A stretch of DNA of 9,133 nucleotides, from positions 14,367 to 23,499 of the forward strand of contig DHIV01000072.1 in the NCBI GenBank assembly GCA_002403995.1. Reading direction: 5' to 3'. Position 1 is the first letter of the stretch. Each line of letters opens with the position of its first letter. The notes under the pieces are model-generated. The model was not told the DNA's origin. It did not search any database and saw nothing but the letters and a program-made list of their open reading frames with translations. This DNA is from Gallionella sp. UBA4737. Its GTDB lineage: Bacteria; Pseudomonadota; Gammaproteobacteria; Burkholderiales; Gallionellaceae. A program made the translations under genes and the position numbers. Below are positions 1 to 5,421 of the stretch, piece after piece.

Positions 1-1
1 G

Positions 2-700
2 GAAATCGTCACGGTATCGCGGGCATTCAACCAGATGTCCGCCGATCTTGCGGCCAACGAGCGAGAGCGGGCGCTGGTGCTGGCGGGCATCTCGCATGAC
101 TTGCGCACTCCGCTGGCGCGGGTGCGGATCGCTGCCGAACTGAGCGCGGATGAATCGCTGCGCGAGGGACTGGCTGCCGATGTGGAGCAGATGGATGCCG
201 TGATACAGCAATTCCTCGACTATGCCCGCCTGGACGAAACCGAAGCAGTGCTATCGACCGATCTTAAAGCGCTGGTCCAGGAAGTCGCGCAGCAATTTTC
301 CGGGCAAGCCCGATCGCTGTTGCTCGATGTGCACGATGTGCCCGCGCTTCCGGTCAGGCAATTGCTGATGAAGCGCGCACTCAGCAATCTGCTGGATAAC
401 GCGATCAAACATGGCGGAGGAGAAATCACCGTGCATCTCAAACAGGAGGAAGACAATGTTGTTGTGGCGGTAGAGGATCGCGGCACAGGCATCCCCGCCG
501 CGCAACGCGAAACAGTGAAGCGGCCATTTGTCCGGCTGGAGTCCGCACGCAGCGACTCGACCGGTTCAGGCCTGGGTTTGGCCATCGTCGAACGCGCCGC
601 GCGATTGCATGAAGGCGAATTTATACTGGCAGAAAATGCGGCGGGCGGGCTGGTGGCCAGGCTGGTGCTGCCGATACCCGGGAATCCCATTATTCAATAA
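2..700 (+). CDS. Sensor histidine kinase, EnvZ-like (5' partial)
   Basis: C-terminal part of a membrane-bound two-component sensor kinase; the reading frame is open to the left edge, so the sensor domain and most of HAMP lie outside. The ATG at 35 is internal: codons 2-34 (ending AFNQ before MSADL) match the end of an EnvZ-type HAMP linker. Visible domains in order: H-box SHDLRTPLAR with the phospho-accepting His encoded at 95-97; N-box SNLLDNAIKHGGG; G1 box EDRGTGIPA; F-box RPFVRLESAR; G2 box GSGLGLAIVERAARLHEG. All catalytic and ATP-binding boxes look intact. The AGISHDLRTPLARVR stretch is typical of the EnvZ/OmpR osmosensor group, but the sensing domain is not visible, so the signal is unknown. 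A response-regulator gene would be expected upstream. It faces the tatA operon convergently, with about 100 bases between. Confidence 0.93.
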   Translation, partial: EIVTVSRAFNQMSADLAANERERALVLAGISHDLRTPLARVRIAAELSADESLREGLAADVEQMDAVIQQFLDYARLDETEAVLSTDLKALVQEVAQQFSGQARSLLLDVHDVPALPVRQLLMKRALSNLLDNAIKHGGGEITVHLKQEEDNVVVAVEDRGTGIPAAQRETVKRPFVRLESARSDSTGSGLGLAIVERAARLHEGEFILAENAAGGLVARLVLPIPGNPIIQ

Positions 701-802
701 CAGCTTTCCTGCCTTCCGGTTCGAGGCGGCGGGCGTCCCAGCATGATCACATCAATTGTGAAAAACTGAAGCTGGCATCTTTGCATGCCGGAGAGTCAAG
801 GC

Positions 803-1021
803 CTAGGCGTTAGTCGTTTTCTTGTCTTTCACTTCACCTTCGATGGTCTGCCCGCCATCCTTGATCTGTTTGGGGGTTTCGTTTTCGGAACGCATGGCTT
901 CCTTGAAATCCTTTACCGCGCCGCCCAGATCGCTGCCGATGTTGCGCAGTTTTTTGGTGCCGAAGATCAGCACGACCACCAGCAATACGATCAGCCAGTG
1001 CCAGATACTCAATGAACCCAT
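803..1021 (-). CDS. tatA: Twin-arginine translocase subunit TatA
   Basis: 72-residue pore-forming component of the Tat system, which exports folded and often cofactor-bearing proteins across the inner membrane. Visible: short N-terminus MGSLSIWHW, one transmembrane helix about residues 6-20, the conserved hinge FGTKKL (20-25), an amphipathic helix about 23-43 (RNIGSDLGGAVKDFKEAM), then a polar, charged tail. The length is normal for TatA, and the residues at the helix/hinge fit TatA/TatE better than TatB. The start has a good ribosome site (AAGGAG, about 6 bases upstream). It lies 33 bases after the DUF3501 gene on the same strand, so it is probably the last gene of that operon. No tatB or tatC is in the window; this may be an extra TatA/TatE copy or the only tatA separated from tatBC. 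A Tat-signal protein is encoded at 5422-6441. Confidence 0.93.
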   Translation of the reverse strand: MGSLSIWHWLIVLLVVVLIFGTKKLRNIGSDLGGAVKDFKEAMRSENETPKQIKDGGQTIEGEVKDKKTTNA

Positions 1022-1054
1022 AGTCTTCTCCTTGAAGTAATGGCCACAAGAATT

Positions 1055-1636
1055 TCAGTGCAGATCGCCTGCCAGTGAATCGCGCACCCTGGCCGGCATC
1101 TTCACTTCTTCGCGGTAACCGGGGTGGGCTATGCCTGCCCGAACGACCGCGCCGTTCCTGATCGCGGCAACCATTTCAGGCGCGAGTTCGAAGCGCAGGA
1201 AGTGCACCGCAGAAGTCTTGTCCTCGGTCTCCCTATCCATATCTTCGTTGGCGATCGGGTAGACCTTGGCGCATCCTTCAGCCTGAACCCAGATGGTCTT
1301 CTCGATGCCGATCAGACGCGCAAGCGCGTCGCGCCGCTCTTCCACATCTTCATATTCCAGCATGAAGGTCGCCTTCCAGTTGCTGCCGTCCGGGATCAGG
1401 GAATTGTAGACATCCAACTCCTGCTGAATACCTTCCGGCTCGAAGATGCGCTCCAGGCGCAGCATTTCCTGCACCTGGTATTGCATTGTGAGGCTGTCCT
1501 CGAAATACAGTGTTGCATGCGGGCCGATGGCCAGTCTGCGGTTCGCCTTGTGTTCGATGACCTTGGCACGGAACTCGGACCGGATTGCCGCATATTTCTC
1601 CAGCGAGTAAAGGTCATCGCGCGTCAGCTTGCCCAT
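1055..1636 (-). CDS. DUF3501 family protein
   Basis: 193-residue soluble protein with no signal peptide or membrane segment, recognised as DUF3501 from its whole-length style. Features seen: N-terminal LTRDDLYSLEKYAAIR; GPHATLYFEDSLTMQYQVQEM in the first third; a central LERIFEPEGIQQELDVYNSLIPDGSNWKATF stretch (read as consecutive pieces); EDKTSAVHFLRFE in the last third; and near the C-terminus AGIAHPGY. The biochemical function of the family is not known to me. From memory, DUF3501 genes often sit next to rubrerythrin and heterodisulfide-reductase-like Fe-S genes, as here, which suggests a role in peroxide or iron handling (inference). The start ATG has only a weak ribosome site (GGAAA about 9 bases upstream) and lies 21 bases after the EncFtn-like stop codon, suggesting co-transcription and perhaps coupled translation. 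Confidence 0.88.
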   Translation of the reverse strand: MGKLTRDDLYSLEKYAAIRSEFRAKVIEHKANRRLAIGPHATLYFEDSLTMQYQVQEMLRLERIFEPEGIQQELDVYNSLIPDGSNWKATFMLEYEDVEERRDALARLIGIEKTIWVQAEGCAKVYPIANEDMDRETEDKTSAVHFLRFELAPEMVAAIRNGAVVRAGIAHPGYREEVKMPARVRDSLAGDLH

Positions 1637-1657
1637 GGGAAATTTCCGTGCCTGATT

Positions 1658-1945
1658 TCATTCATGCGCGATCTTCTTGTCAGTGAAGAGATAGTCGCGC
1701 AGTTCCTTGTTGAAGCGCGGGTCGCGGCGCCGGATCCATTCAAGCACCATCGCCGCGTGCTCTTTCTCCTCGTCGCGGTTATGGGCGAGGATCGCCTTCA
1801 GCTCGGGATTGCTGCACGCATCTACCCGCTGGTTGTACCAGTCCACCGCTTCCAGTTCCTCCATCAGGGAAATGATTGCGCGGTGCATGTCGCGGGTTTC
1901 CGCGCTGAGTTGTTCGACCGGTTCGTGATAGCCTTCGTGTGACAT
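1658..1945 (-). CDS. Ferritin-like protein of the encapsulated-ferritin (EncFtn) type, no capsid tag
   Basis: 95-residue two-helix ferritin-like protein. It closely resembles, from memory, the EncFtn of Rhodospirillum rubrum: shared pieces include HRAI.S.MEELEAVDWY, QRVDA, AILAHNRDEEKEHAAM and RDYLFT. The metal ligands line up as Glu30, Glu60 and His63, with Trp36 and Tyr37 beside them. In that family two chains form one di-iron ferroxidase site, and rings of subunits oxidise Fe(II) for storage inside an encapsulin shell. Here the chain stops right after the last helix (YLFTDKKIAHE) and lacks the usual C-terminal extension ending in an encapsulin-targeting peptide; no encapsulin gene is in the window. 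The start is well set by AGGAG six bases upstream. It lies 18 bases after the Fe-S gene and 21 before DUF3501. Automatic pipelines may call it a rubrerythrin-like or hypothetical protein. Confidence 0.85.
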   Translation of the reverse strand: MSHEGYHEPVEQLSAETRDMHRAIISLMEELEAVDWYNQRVDACSNPELKAILAHNRDEEKEHAAMVLEWIRRRDPRFNKELRDYLFTDKKIAHE

Positions 1946-1963
1946 ATTATTCTCCTGTTCGAT

Positions 1964-3313
1964 TCAAATCGCGTAAGCCTTGCGCAGCAAGGTGATCGGA
2001 TGTTCCGGCGCGCGGCCATCCTTGAGGCCGTTTTCGATATGGTGACCGGCCATCGCGCAGTCGCTGCCGTAATGTTGCGCCTCCGCTTTTTTTACGCGGT
2101 CCACCACGGGCATGACGATCTTCATCGCCGCTTCGTGGAATTCCTTTTTCACGGCATAGGTACCGTCGTGGCCGGAGCAGCGCTCGATGATTTCCACCGT
2201 GGTATCCGGCACCAGCGACAAGGCTTCGCGGGTCTTCTGGCCAATGTTCTGCACGCGCTGGTGGCAGGCGGCGTGATAAGCCACTTTGCCCAAGGTTTGC
2301 TTGAAGTCGGATTTGAGTTTGCCTTCCCTGTGGCGCAGCATCAGATATTCGAAGGGGTCGAAAAAAGCCTCCTTCACCTTCTGCACGTCGGGATCGTCCG
2401 GGTACATCAGCGGCAGCTCCTGCTTGAACATCAGCACGCAGGAGGGAACCAGCGCGGTCAGATCCCAGCCTTCATCGACAAGTTTGGCAAGCACCGGGAT
2501 GTTGAACTCCTTGGCTTTAGCCACTGCTTTCAGATCGCCCAGCTCCAGTTTGGGCATGCCGCAGCAGCGCTCCTGTACTGCCAGCGTGACGGGGATGCCG
2601 TTGTGCTCGAAGACCGCGACGAAGTCTTCGCCCGGCCCCGGCTCATTGCGGTTCATGTAGCAGGTAGCGAACAGCGCGATCCGTCCCGTGGTTGTTCCGG
2701 CAGGTTCGGCTTGCTTGCTACTGCGATGGCCGGTACTGATATGTTTGGAGAGTCGGCTGCGCAACGGATTGCTATGGAATTCCGGCAGCCATGCATCGGC
2801 ATGGATACCCGCCACTGCTTCCAATCCCTTGCGCGCAATGCCGATCTTGTTGACGGCATTCACGACCTGGGCCACCACCGGTATGCCAGCCAGGTTGCCG
2901 ACGGTGTCGGTGCTGGTCAGTATCCGGTCGCGCAGCTTCACGTCGCCATTCTTGAATTTTACCGCCTTTGCTCTGAGCATCAGGTGGGGGAAGTCCACGT
3001 TCCACTCGTGCGGAGGCACATAAGGACACTTGGTCATATAGCAGAGATCGCAGAGGTAACAATGATCCACGACCTTCGCATAATCCGCCTTGGCGATACC
3101 ATCTACTTCCAGCGTGGGAGACTCGTCCACCAGGTCGAACAGCGTCGGAAATGACTGGCACAGGCTGACGCAGCGGCGGCATCCGTGGCAGATGTCGAAG
3201 ACACGTTCCATCTCCTTGAACAACGACGGCTCGTTGTAAAAATCCGGGTTCTTCCAGTCCAGCGGATGACGGGTAGGGGCTTCAAGATTTCCTTCACGGG
3301 TTGTAGCGGCCAT
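1964..3313 (-). CDS. Fe-S oxidoreductase, GlpC/HdrD-like (two 4Fe-4S clusters, two CCG-type domains)
   Basis: 449-residue cytoplasmic or membrane-peripheral electron-transfer protein. Two ferredoxin-type clusters are clear: CHGCRRCVSLC (Cys 42, 45, 48, 52) and CYLCDLCYMTKCP (Cys 85, 88, 91, 96). A linker follows, then two cysteine-rich repeats as in heterodisulfide reductase HdrD and GlpC: the first contains FATCYMN and ERCCGMP, the second YHAACHQR, ERCSGHDGTY and DCAMAGHH. The second motif reads Cys-Ser-Gly, not Cys-Cys-Gly. No membrane helix is seen. The substrate is unknown; context suggests it supplies electrons to rubrerythrin or a related peroxide or iron step (inference). The ATG at 3311-3313 is preferred; the frame also allows a TTG at 3335-3337, but that lies just seven bases past a terminator U-tract and has no ribosome site. 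The ATG itself has only a weak GGA site. Confidence 0.88.
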   Translation of the reverse strand: MAATTREGNLEAPTRHPLDWKNPDFYNEPSLFKEMERVFDICHGCRRCVSLCQSFPTLFDLVDESPTLEVDGIAKADYAKVVDHCYLCDLCYMTKCPYVPPHEWNVDFPHLMLRAKAVKFKNGDVKLRDRILTSTDTVGNLAGIPVVAQVVNAVNKIGIARKGLEAVAGIHADAWLPEFHSNPLRSRLSKHISTGHRSSKQAEPAGTTTGRIALFATCYMNRNEPGPGEDFVAVFEHNGIPVTLAVQERCCGMPKLELGDLKAVAKAKEFNIPVLAKLVDEGWDLTALVPSCVLMFKQELPLMYPDDPDVQKVKEAFFDPFEYLMLRHREGKLKSDFKQTLGKVAYHAACHQRVQNIGQKTREALSLVPDTTVEIIERCSGHDGTYAVKKEFHEAAMKIVMPVVDRVKKAEAQHYGSDCAMAGHHIENGLKDGRAPEHPITLLRKAYAI

Positions 3314-3343
3314 GGCATCGTCCGGTGCGTTATTCAAATCTGG

Positions 3344-3372
3344 AAAAAACCGGCCGCGGATAACGCGGCCGG
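3344..3372 (-). terminator. Intrinsic terminator after rubrerythrin
   Basis: Read on the minus strand, a perfect 9-base-pair, all-G/C stem (arms at 3372-3364 and 3358-3350, CCGGCCGCG/CGCGGCCGG) with a 5-base loop is followed directly by six T (3349-3344). This is a textbook Rho-independent terminator. It starts 21 bases after the rubrerythrin stop and ends about 30 bases before the ATG of the Fe-S gene, so it should end most rubrerythrin transcripts and set how much read-through reaches the downstream genes. Confidence 0.92.
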
Positions 3373-3393
3373 ACCAGAGTTACGAGCCAGGGC

Positions 3394-3813
3394 TTATGCC
3401 TTGAACTCGTTAAGCGCTTTCTGATAACGGTTGGCGTGGGAACGCTCTGCCTTGGCCAGTGTTTCGAACCAGTCGGCAACCTCGTTGAAACCTTCCGCAC
3501 GCGCTGTCTTGGCCATGCCGGGGTACATGTCGGTGTACTCGTGGGTTTCGCCTGCTACCGCGCTTTTCAGATTGTCCGAGGTGCCGCCGAATGGCAGGCC
3601 GGTGGCGGGGTCACCGCACTGCTCCAGATATTCCAGGTGACCGTGCGCATGACCGGTCTCTCCTTCGGCAGTGGAGCGGAACAGCGCGGATACATCGTTG
3701 TAGCCCTCGATGTCAGCTTTGCCTGCGAAATAAAGATAGCGGCGATTGGCCATCGATTCGCCCGCGAAGGCGTCTTTCAGGTGTTGCTCTGTTTTGCTTC
3801 CTTTCAGTTTCAT
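3394..3813 (-). CDS. Rubrerythrin, short form without rubredoxin domain
   Basis: 139-residue di-iron protein of the rubrerythrin/erythrin group, expected to reduce hydrogen peroxide to water in the cytoplasm. Ligand motifs are all present: Glu19 (AFAGESMANRRY), Glu52-x-x-His55 (AEGETGHAHGH), Glu89/Glu92 (AGETHEY) and Glu123-x-x-His126 (KAERSHANRY), giving two four-helix-bundle Glu/His pairs. There is one cysteine (Cys66) and no CxxC pair, so the C-terminal rubredoxin domain of classical rubrerythrin is missing and electrons must come from a partner. I chose the ATG at 3811-3813: it has a perfect GAGGTG ribosome site six bases upstream. A longer reading with GTG at 3820-3822 would put the start codon inside that ribosome site. 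A strong terminator follows, and oxyR lies upstream on the same strand, about 165 bases away. Confidence 0.93.
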   Translation of the reverse strand: MKLKGSKTEQHLKDAFAGESMANRRYLYFAGKADIEGYNDVSALFRSTAEGETGHAHGHLEYLEQCGDPATGLPFGGTSDNLKSAVAGETHEYTDMYPGMAKTARAEGFNEVADWFETLAKAERSHANRYQKALNEFKA

Positions 3814-3852
3814 GATATGCACCTCACAATTGTTGAAGATATTGACTATCGA

Positions 3853-3871
3853 TCAAGTGACCTTGAGTCAC
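3853..3871. promoter_or_regulatory. Overlapping inverted repeats in the rubrerythrin leader (candidate operator)
   Basis: Two inverted repeats overlap: TCAAG-N4-CTTGA at 3853-3866 and GTGAC-N5-GTCAC at 3857-3871. They fall right at or just after the predicted transcription start of the rubrerythrin gene, where a repressor or a second regulator could act. The tetranucleotide spacing (GTGA-N7-TCAC) resembles half of an OxyR footprint layout, but the bases do not match the ATAG/CTAT consensus, so I do not call it an OxyR site. Confidence 0.35.
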
Positions 3872-3878
3872 GGTTAAA

Positions 3879-3905
3879 ATCATACTCTTTTGCTTGTGTT
3901 GTAAA
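3879..3905 (-). promoter_or_regulatory. Candidate sigma-70 promoter for rubrerythrin
   Basis: On the minus strand, TTTACA (3905-3900, 5 of 6 to the -35 consensus) and TATGAT (3884-3879, 5 of 6 to the -10 consensus) are 15 bases apart. The start of transcription would fall near 3872, giving a leader of about 60 bases. The spacer is two bases shorter than ideal, which is common for activator-dependent promoters. This is a pattern match only. Confidence 0.4.
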
Positions 3906-3978
3906 AAGTAAATTATTTCGATTGTTTCGATTGGCAATATAGATTGAGTTGCAGGAACCTGAGAAGGTTTCTCTATAT

Positions 3979-4890
3979 TTATTTCACCGCCAGGGTCCCC
4001 GGCGGCAACTTGTCTTTCAGGAACTTCGCTAGACTTTCCATGGTGGGCGCTATGGGCAAGCGCCGCCGCCAGACCAGTCCAATGATGCGAGATGCGCCAG
4101 GAGCCACCAGCGGCCGTAACGCGACACGCGTACCAATATCGTGAGATTGCATGCCGGCCAGTGCCGGAATCAACGTGACCCCCAGCCCCATGCCGACCAT
4201 CTGGCGTAGCGTTTCCAGACTGGTCGCGCGAATTTCCTCATTGTCGATCTCCGTCAGATGGCAAGCTTCCAGAGCCTGATTGCGCAGGCAGTGTCCTTCT
4301 TCAAGTAAAAAAAGCCCGGCATGAACCAGCTCATCGATATGTATCTCTTTTGCAGCCGCCAAAGGATGGTCGGCGGGTACCGCAGCGAAAAACGGTTCGC
4401 AGAATAACGGTACGGTTTCCATGGCGGGATCGTCGACTGGCAAAGGCAGAGCCAGCAGGCCTGCATCAAGCTTTCCTTCGGCCAAGTGGGCAAGCACATG
4501 CGGTGTCATTTCTTCCCGTAGCAGCAGGCGCAATTTGGGGTAGTGCTCATGTACCAAGGGCAGCACATGGGGCAGGTAATACGGCCCCAGCGTGGGGATG
4601 ACGCCGAGATGAATGGCGCGAACCATAGGGTCTTTGATTTGCCGGGACAGTTCGCAGATACGGTTGGCTTCTTCGATGATGCGCCGCGCGGAATCCACGA
4701 TTTCGCGTCCAGCCGGCGTGAGCGTCACGGATTTCAGGCTGCGATCAAACAAGGCGATGCCGAGATAATCTTCCAGCTTCTTGATCTGGGTGGAAGGCGT
4801 GGACTGGCTGACGAAGCAAGCCTCGGCAGCACGGCCGAAGTGCCCGGCATCCGCCAGTGCCACTACATAGCGCAATTCCTGCAGAGTCAT
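3979..4890 (-). CDS. oxyR: Peroxide-sensing LysR-type regulator OxyR
   Basis: 303-residue transcription factor that is oxidised by hydrogen peroxide and then activates defence genes. The N-terminal winged helix-turn-helix is clear (about residues 1-60: MTLQELRYVVALADAGHF, AAEACFVSQSTPSTQIKKLE), followed by the LysR effector domain. The two redox cysteines are present as Cys201 (EEGHCLRNQ) and Cys210 (EACH), nine residues apart, just as Cys199 and Cys208 in E. coli OxyR; ATSLETLRQMVGMGLGVTLIPAL is also typical. I start at the ATG at 4888-4890 because family members begin this way; AAGG lies six bases upstream. An upstream ATG at 4926 (12 residues longer) also has AGGA at good spacing and cannot be excluded. 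Tandem with the rubrerythrin gene, it probably controls it (inference). Confidence 0.93.
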   Translation of the reverse strand: MTLQELRYVVALADAGHFGRAAEACFVSQSTPSTQIKKLEDYLGIALFDRSLKSVTLTPAGREIVDSARRIIEEANRICELSRQIKDPMVRAIHLGVIPTLGPYYLPHVLPLVHEHYPKLRLLLREEMTPHVLAHLAEGKLDAGLLALPLPVDDPAMETVPLFCEPFFAAVPADHPLAAAKEIHIDELVHAGLFLLEEGHCLRNQALEACHLTEIDNEEIRATSLETLRQMVGMGLGVTLIPALAGMQSHDIGTRVALRPLVAPGASRIIGLVWRRRLPIAPTMESLAKFLKDKLPPGTLAVK

Positions 4891-5017
4891 GGTTTGCCTT
4901 AAATAAAATGGATTGGAAGATTCCATCCCTATCCTTTTGTGGGTGAAGCTGACAAGGTTTTAAATGGCGTTGTTGATTCGTTATGCTTCAATCATCCATG
5001 CGTATATTGTTGTTGAA

Positions 5018-5029
5018 GGCAAGCTTGCC
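5018..5029. repeat. Perfect 12-base palindrome GGCAAGCTTGCC
   Basis: A fully symmetric 12-base sequence in the oxyR-phosphoesterase intergenic region, about 90 bases upstream of the oxyR start used here. It could be a dimeric-protein operator or be due to chance. Confidence 0.5.
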
Positions 5030-5212
5030 AATAAGCACACACCAATATCTTCAACTCAGGTTGAGCGCATAAGTACATTCTTAATGCCGAACAACTTTAA
5101 AAATTATTTGCACATTATCAATGGATGTTCAATGGCGCATGATTGATTCTATCAATAACTTCAATTCACAAAATCCATTGCAATCCCACTGCCGCTGATT
5201 TGTCTCCGTAAA

Positions 5213-5228
5213 CCCTATATTTATAGGG
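5213..5228. repeat. Palindrome CCCTATA-TT-TATAGGG
   Basis: Perfect 7-base arms around a TT centre, about 195 bases upstream of the phosphoesterase start codon. The symmetry and A/T core suit a protein-binding site more than an RNA hairpin, because a two-base loop is too tight. Its right arm overlaps the first copy of the 13-base direct repeat. Confidence 0.5.
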
Positions 5229-5239
5229 GTTGCCGTTAT
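5227..5239 (+). repeat. 13-base direct repeat, copy 1
   Basis: GGGTTGCCGTTAT occurs here and again, exactly, at 6971-6983. The two copies lie in the intergenic regions on either side of the metallophosphoesterase-cytochrome gene pair. Confidence 0.55.
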
Positions 5240-5421
5240 TCAATTGATTTCGTCAATAGTTGCGATTCAAACAATTCGTTAGATAAGTTATTTCATCGGG
5301 TTTTAAATCAACGCCGTTGATGGGCAGTAAAAAATTGCGGGTTGAGGCATCAACAAAAACAGAAAAATTTTGCAGAGTTCTGGATGCATCGGATTCATTT
5401 ATTCTAAAGAGGAGAAAAGCA

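Larger units (their letters stand above)
4891..5421. promoter_or_regulatory. Long AT-rich intergenic region with TTGA/TCAA half-site array
   Basis: This 531-base stretch separates oxyR (leftward) from the metallophosphoesterase gene (rightward) and should carry both promoters. No convincing gene lies in it. By reading, TTGA or TCAA occurs 18 times between 4973 and 5353, and ten of these form five inverted repeats: TCAAC-N4-GTTGA (5051-5064), ATTGAT-N3-ATCAAT (5142-5156), ATTGA-N5-TCAAT (5243-5257), ATCAAC-N3-GTTGAT (5307-5321) and GTTGA-N4-TCAAC (5341-5354). Also present are a perfect 12-base palindrome at 5018-5029, a 7-base-arm palindrome at 5213-5228 and TCAATGG repeated 11 bases apart at 5118 and 5129. 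I could not place a confident -35/-10 pair. Confidence 0.6.

Noticed and set aside
747..761. TCACA-N5-TGTGA inverted repeat after the kinase gene
   Set aside because: It is the reverse arrangement of a CRP site and has no gene start nearby; a five-base arm is likely by chance.
761..789. Hairpin GGCAT/ATGCC with a T-run as a tatA terminator (minus strand)
   Set aside because: The stem is just five pairs and the T-run begins eight bases after it, so it does not meet a confident terminator pattern.
1124..1942. Long open frame on the plus strand opposite DUF3501 and the EncFtn-like gene
   Set aside because: Shadow of the real genes: it has low-complexity composition and no family features, while the minus strand shows clear protein families with ribosome sites.
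2000..3154. 384-codon plus-strand frame opposite the Fe-S protein gene
   Set aside because: Antisense shadow in high-GC DNA; the minus frame has eight well-placed cluster cysteines.
3841..3857. ATTGA-N7-TCAAG as an FNR-type box, or ATAG-N7-CTTC as part of an OxyR site
   Set aside because: FNR boxes need TTGA-N6-TCAA, and the OxyR pattern fails in three of four tetramers.
4964..5146. 60-codon frame in the intergenic region, with AAGG six bases before its ATG
   Set aside because: Amino-acid content is unlike a folded protein I recognise, and it overlaps the repeat array; translation is possible but unsupported.
5317..5421. N-terminal extension of the phosphoesterase frame
   Set aside because: The ATG at 5422 has a strong ribosome site and puts the twin-arginine motif at the usual distance from the start; the extension overlaps two inverted repeats.
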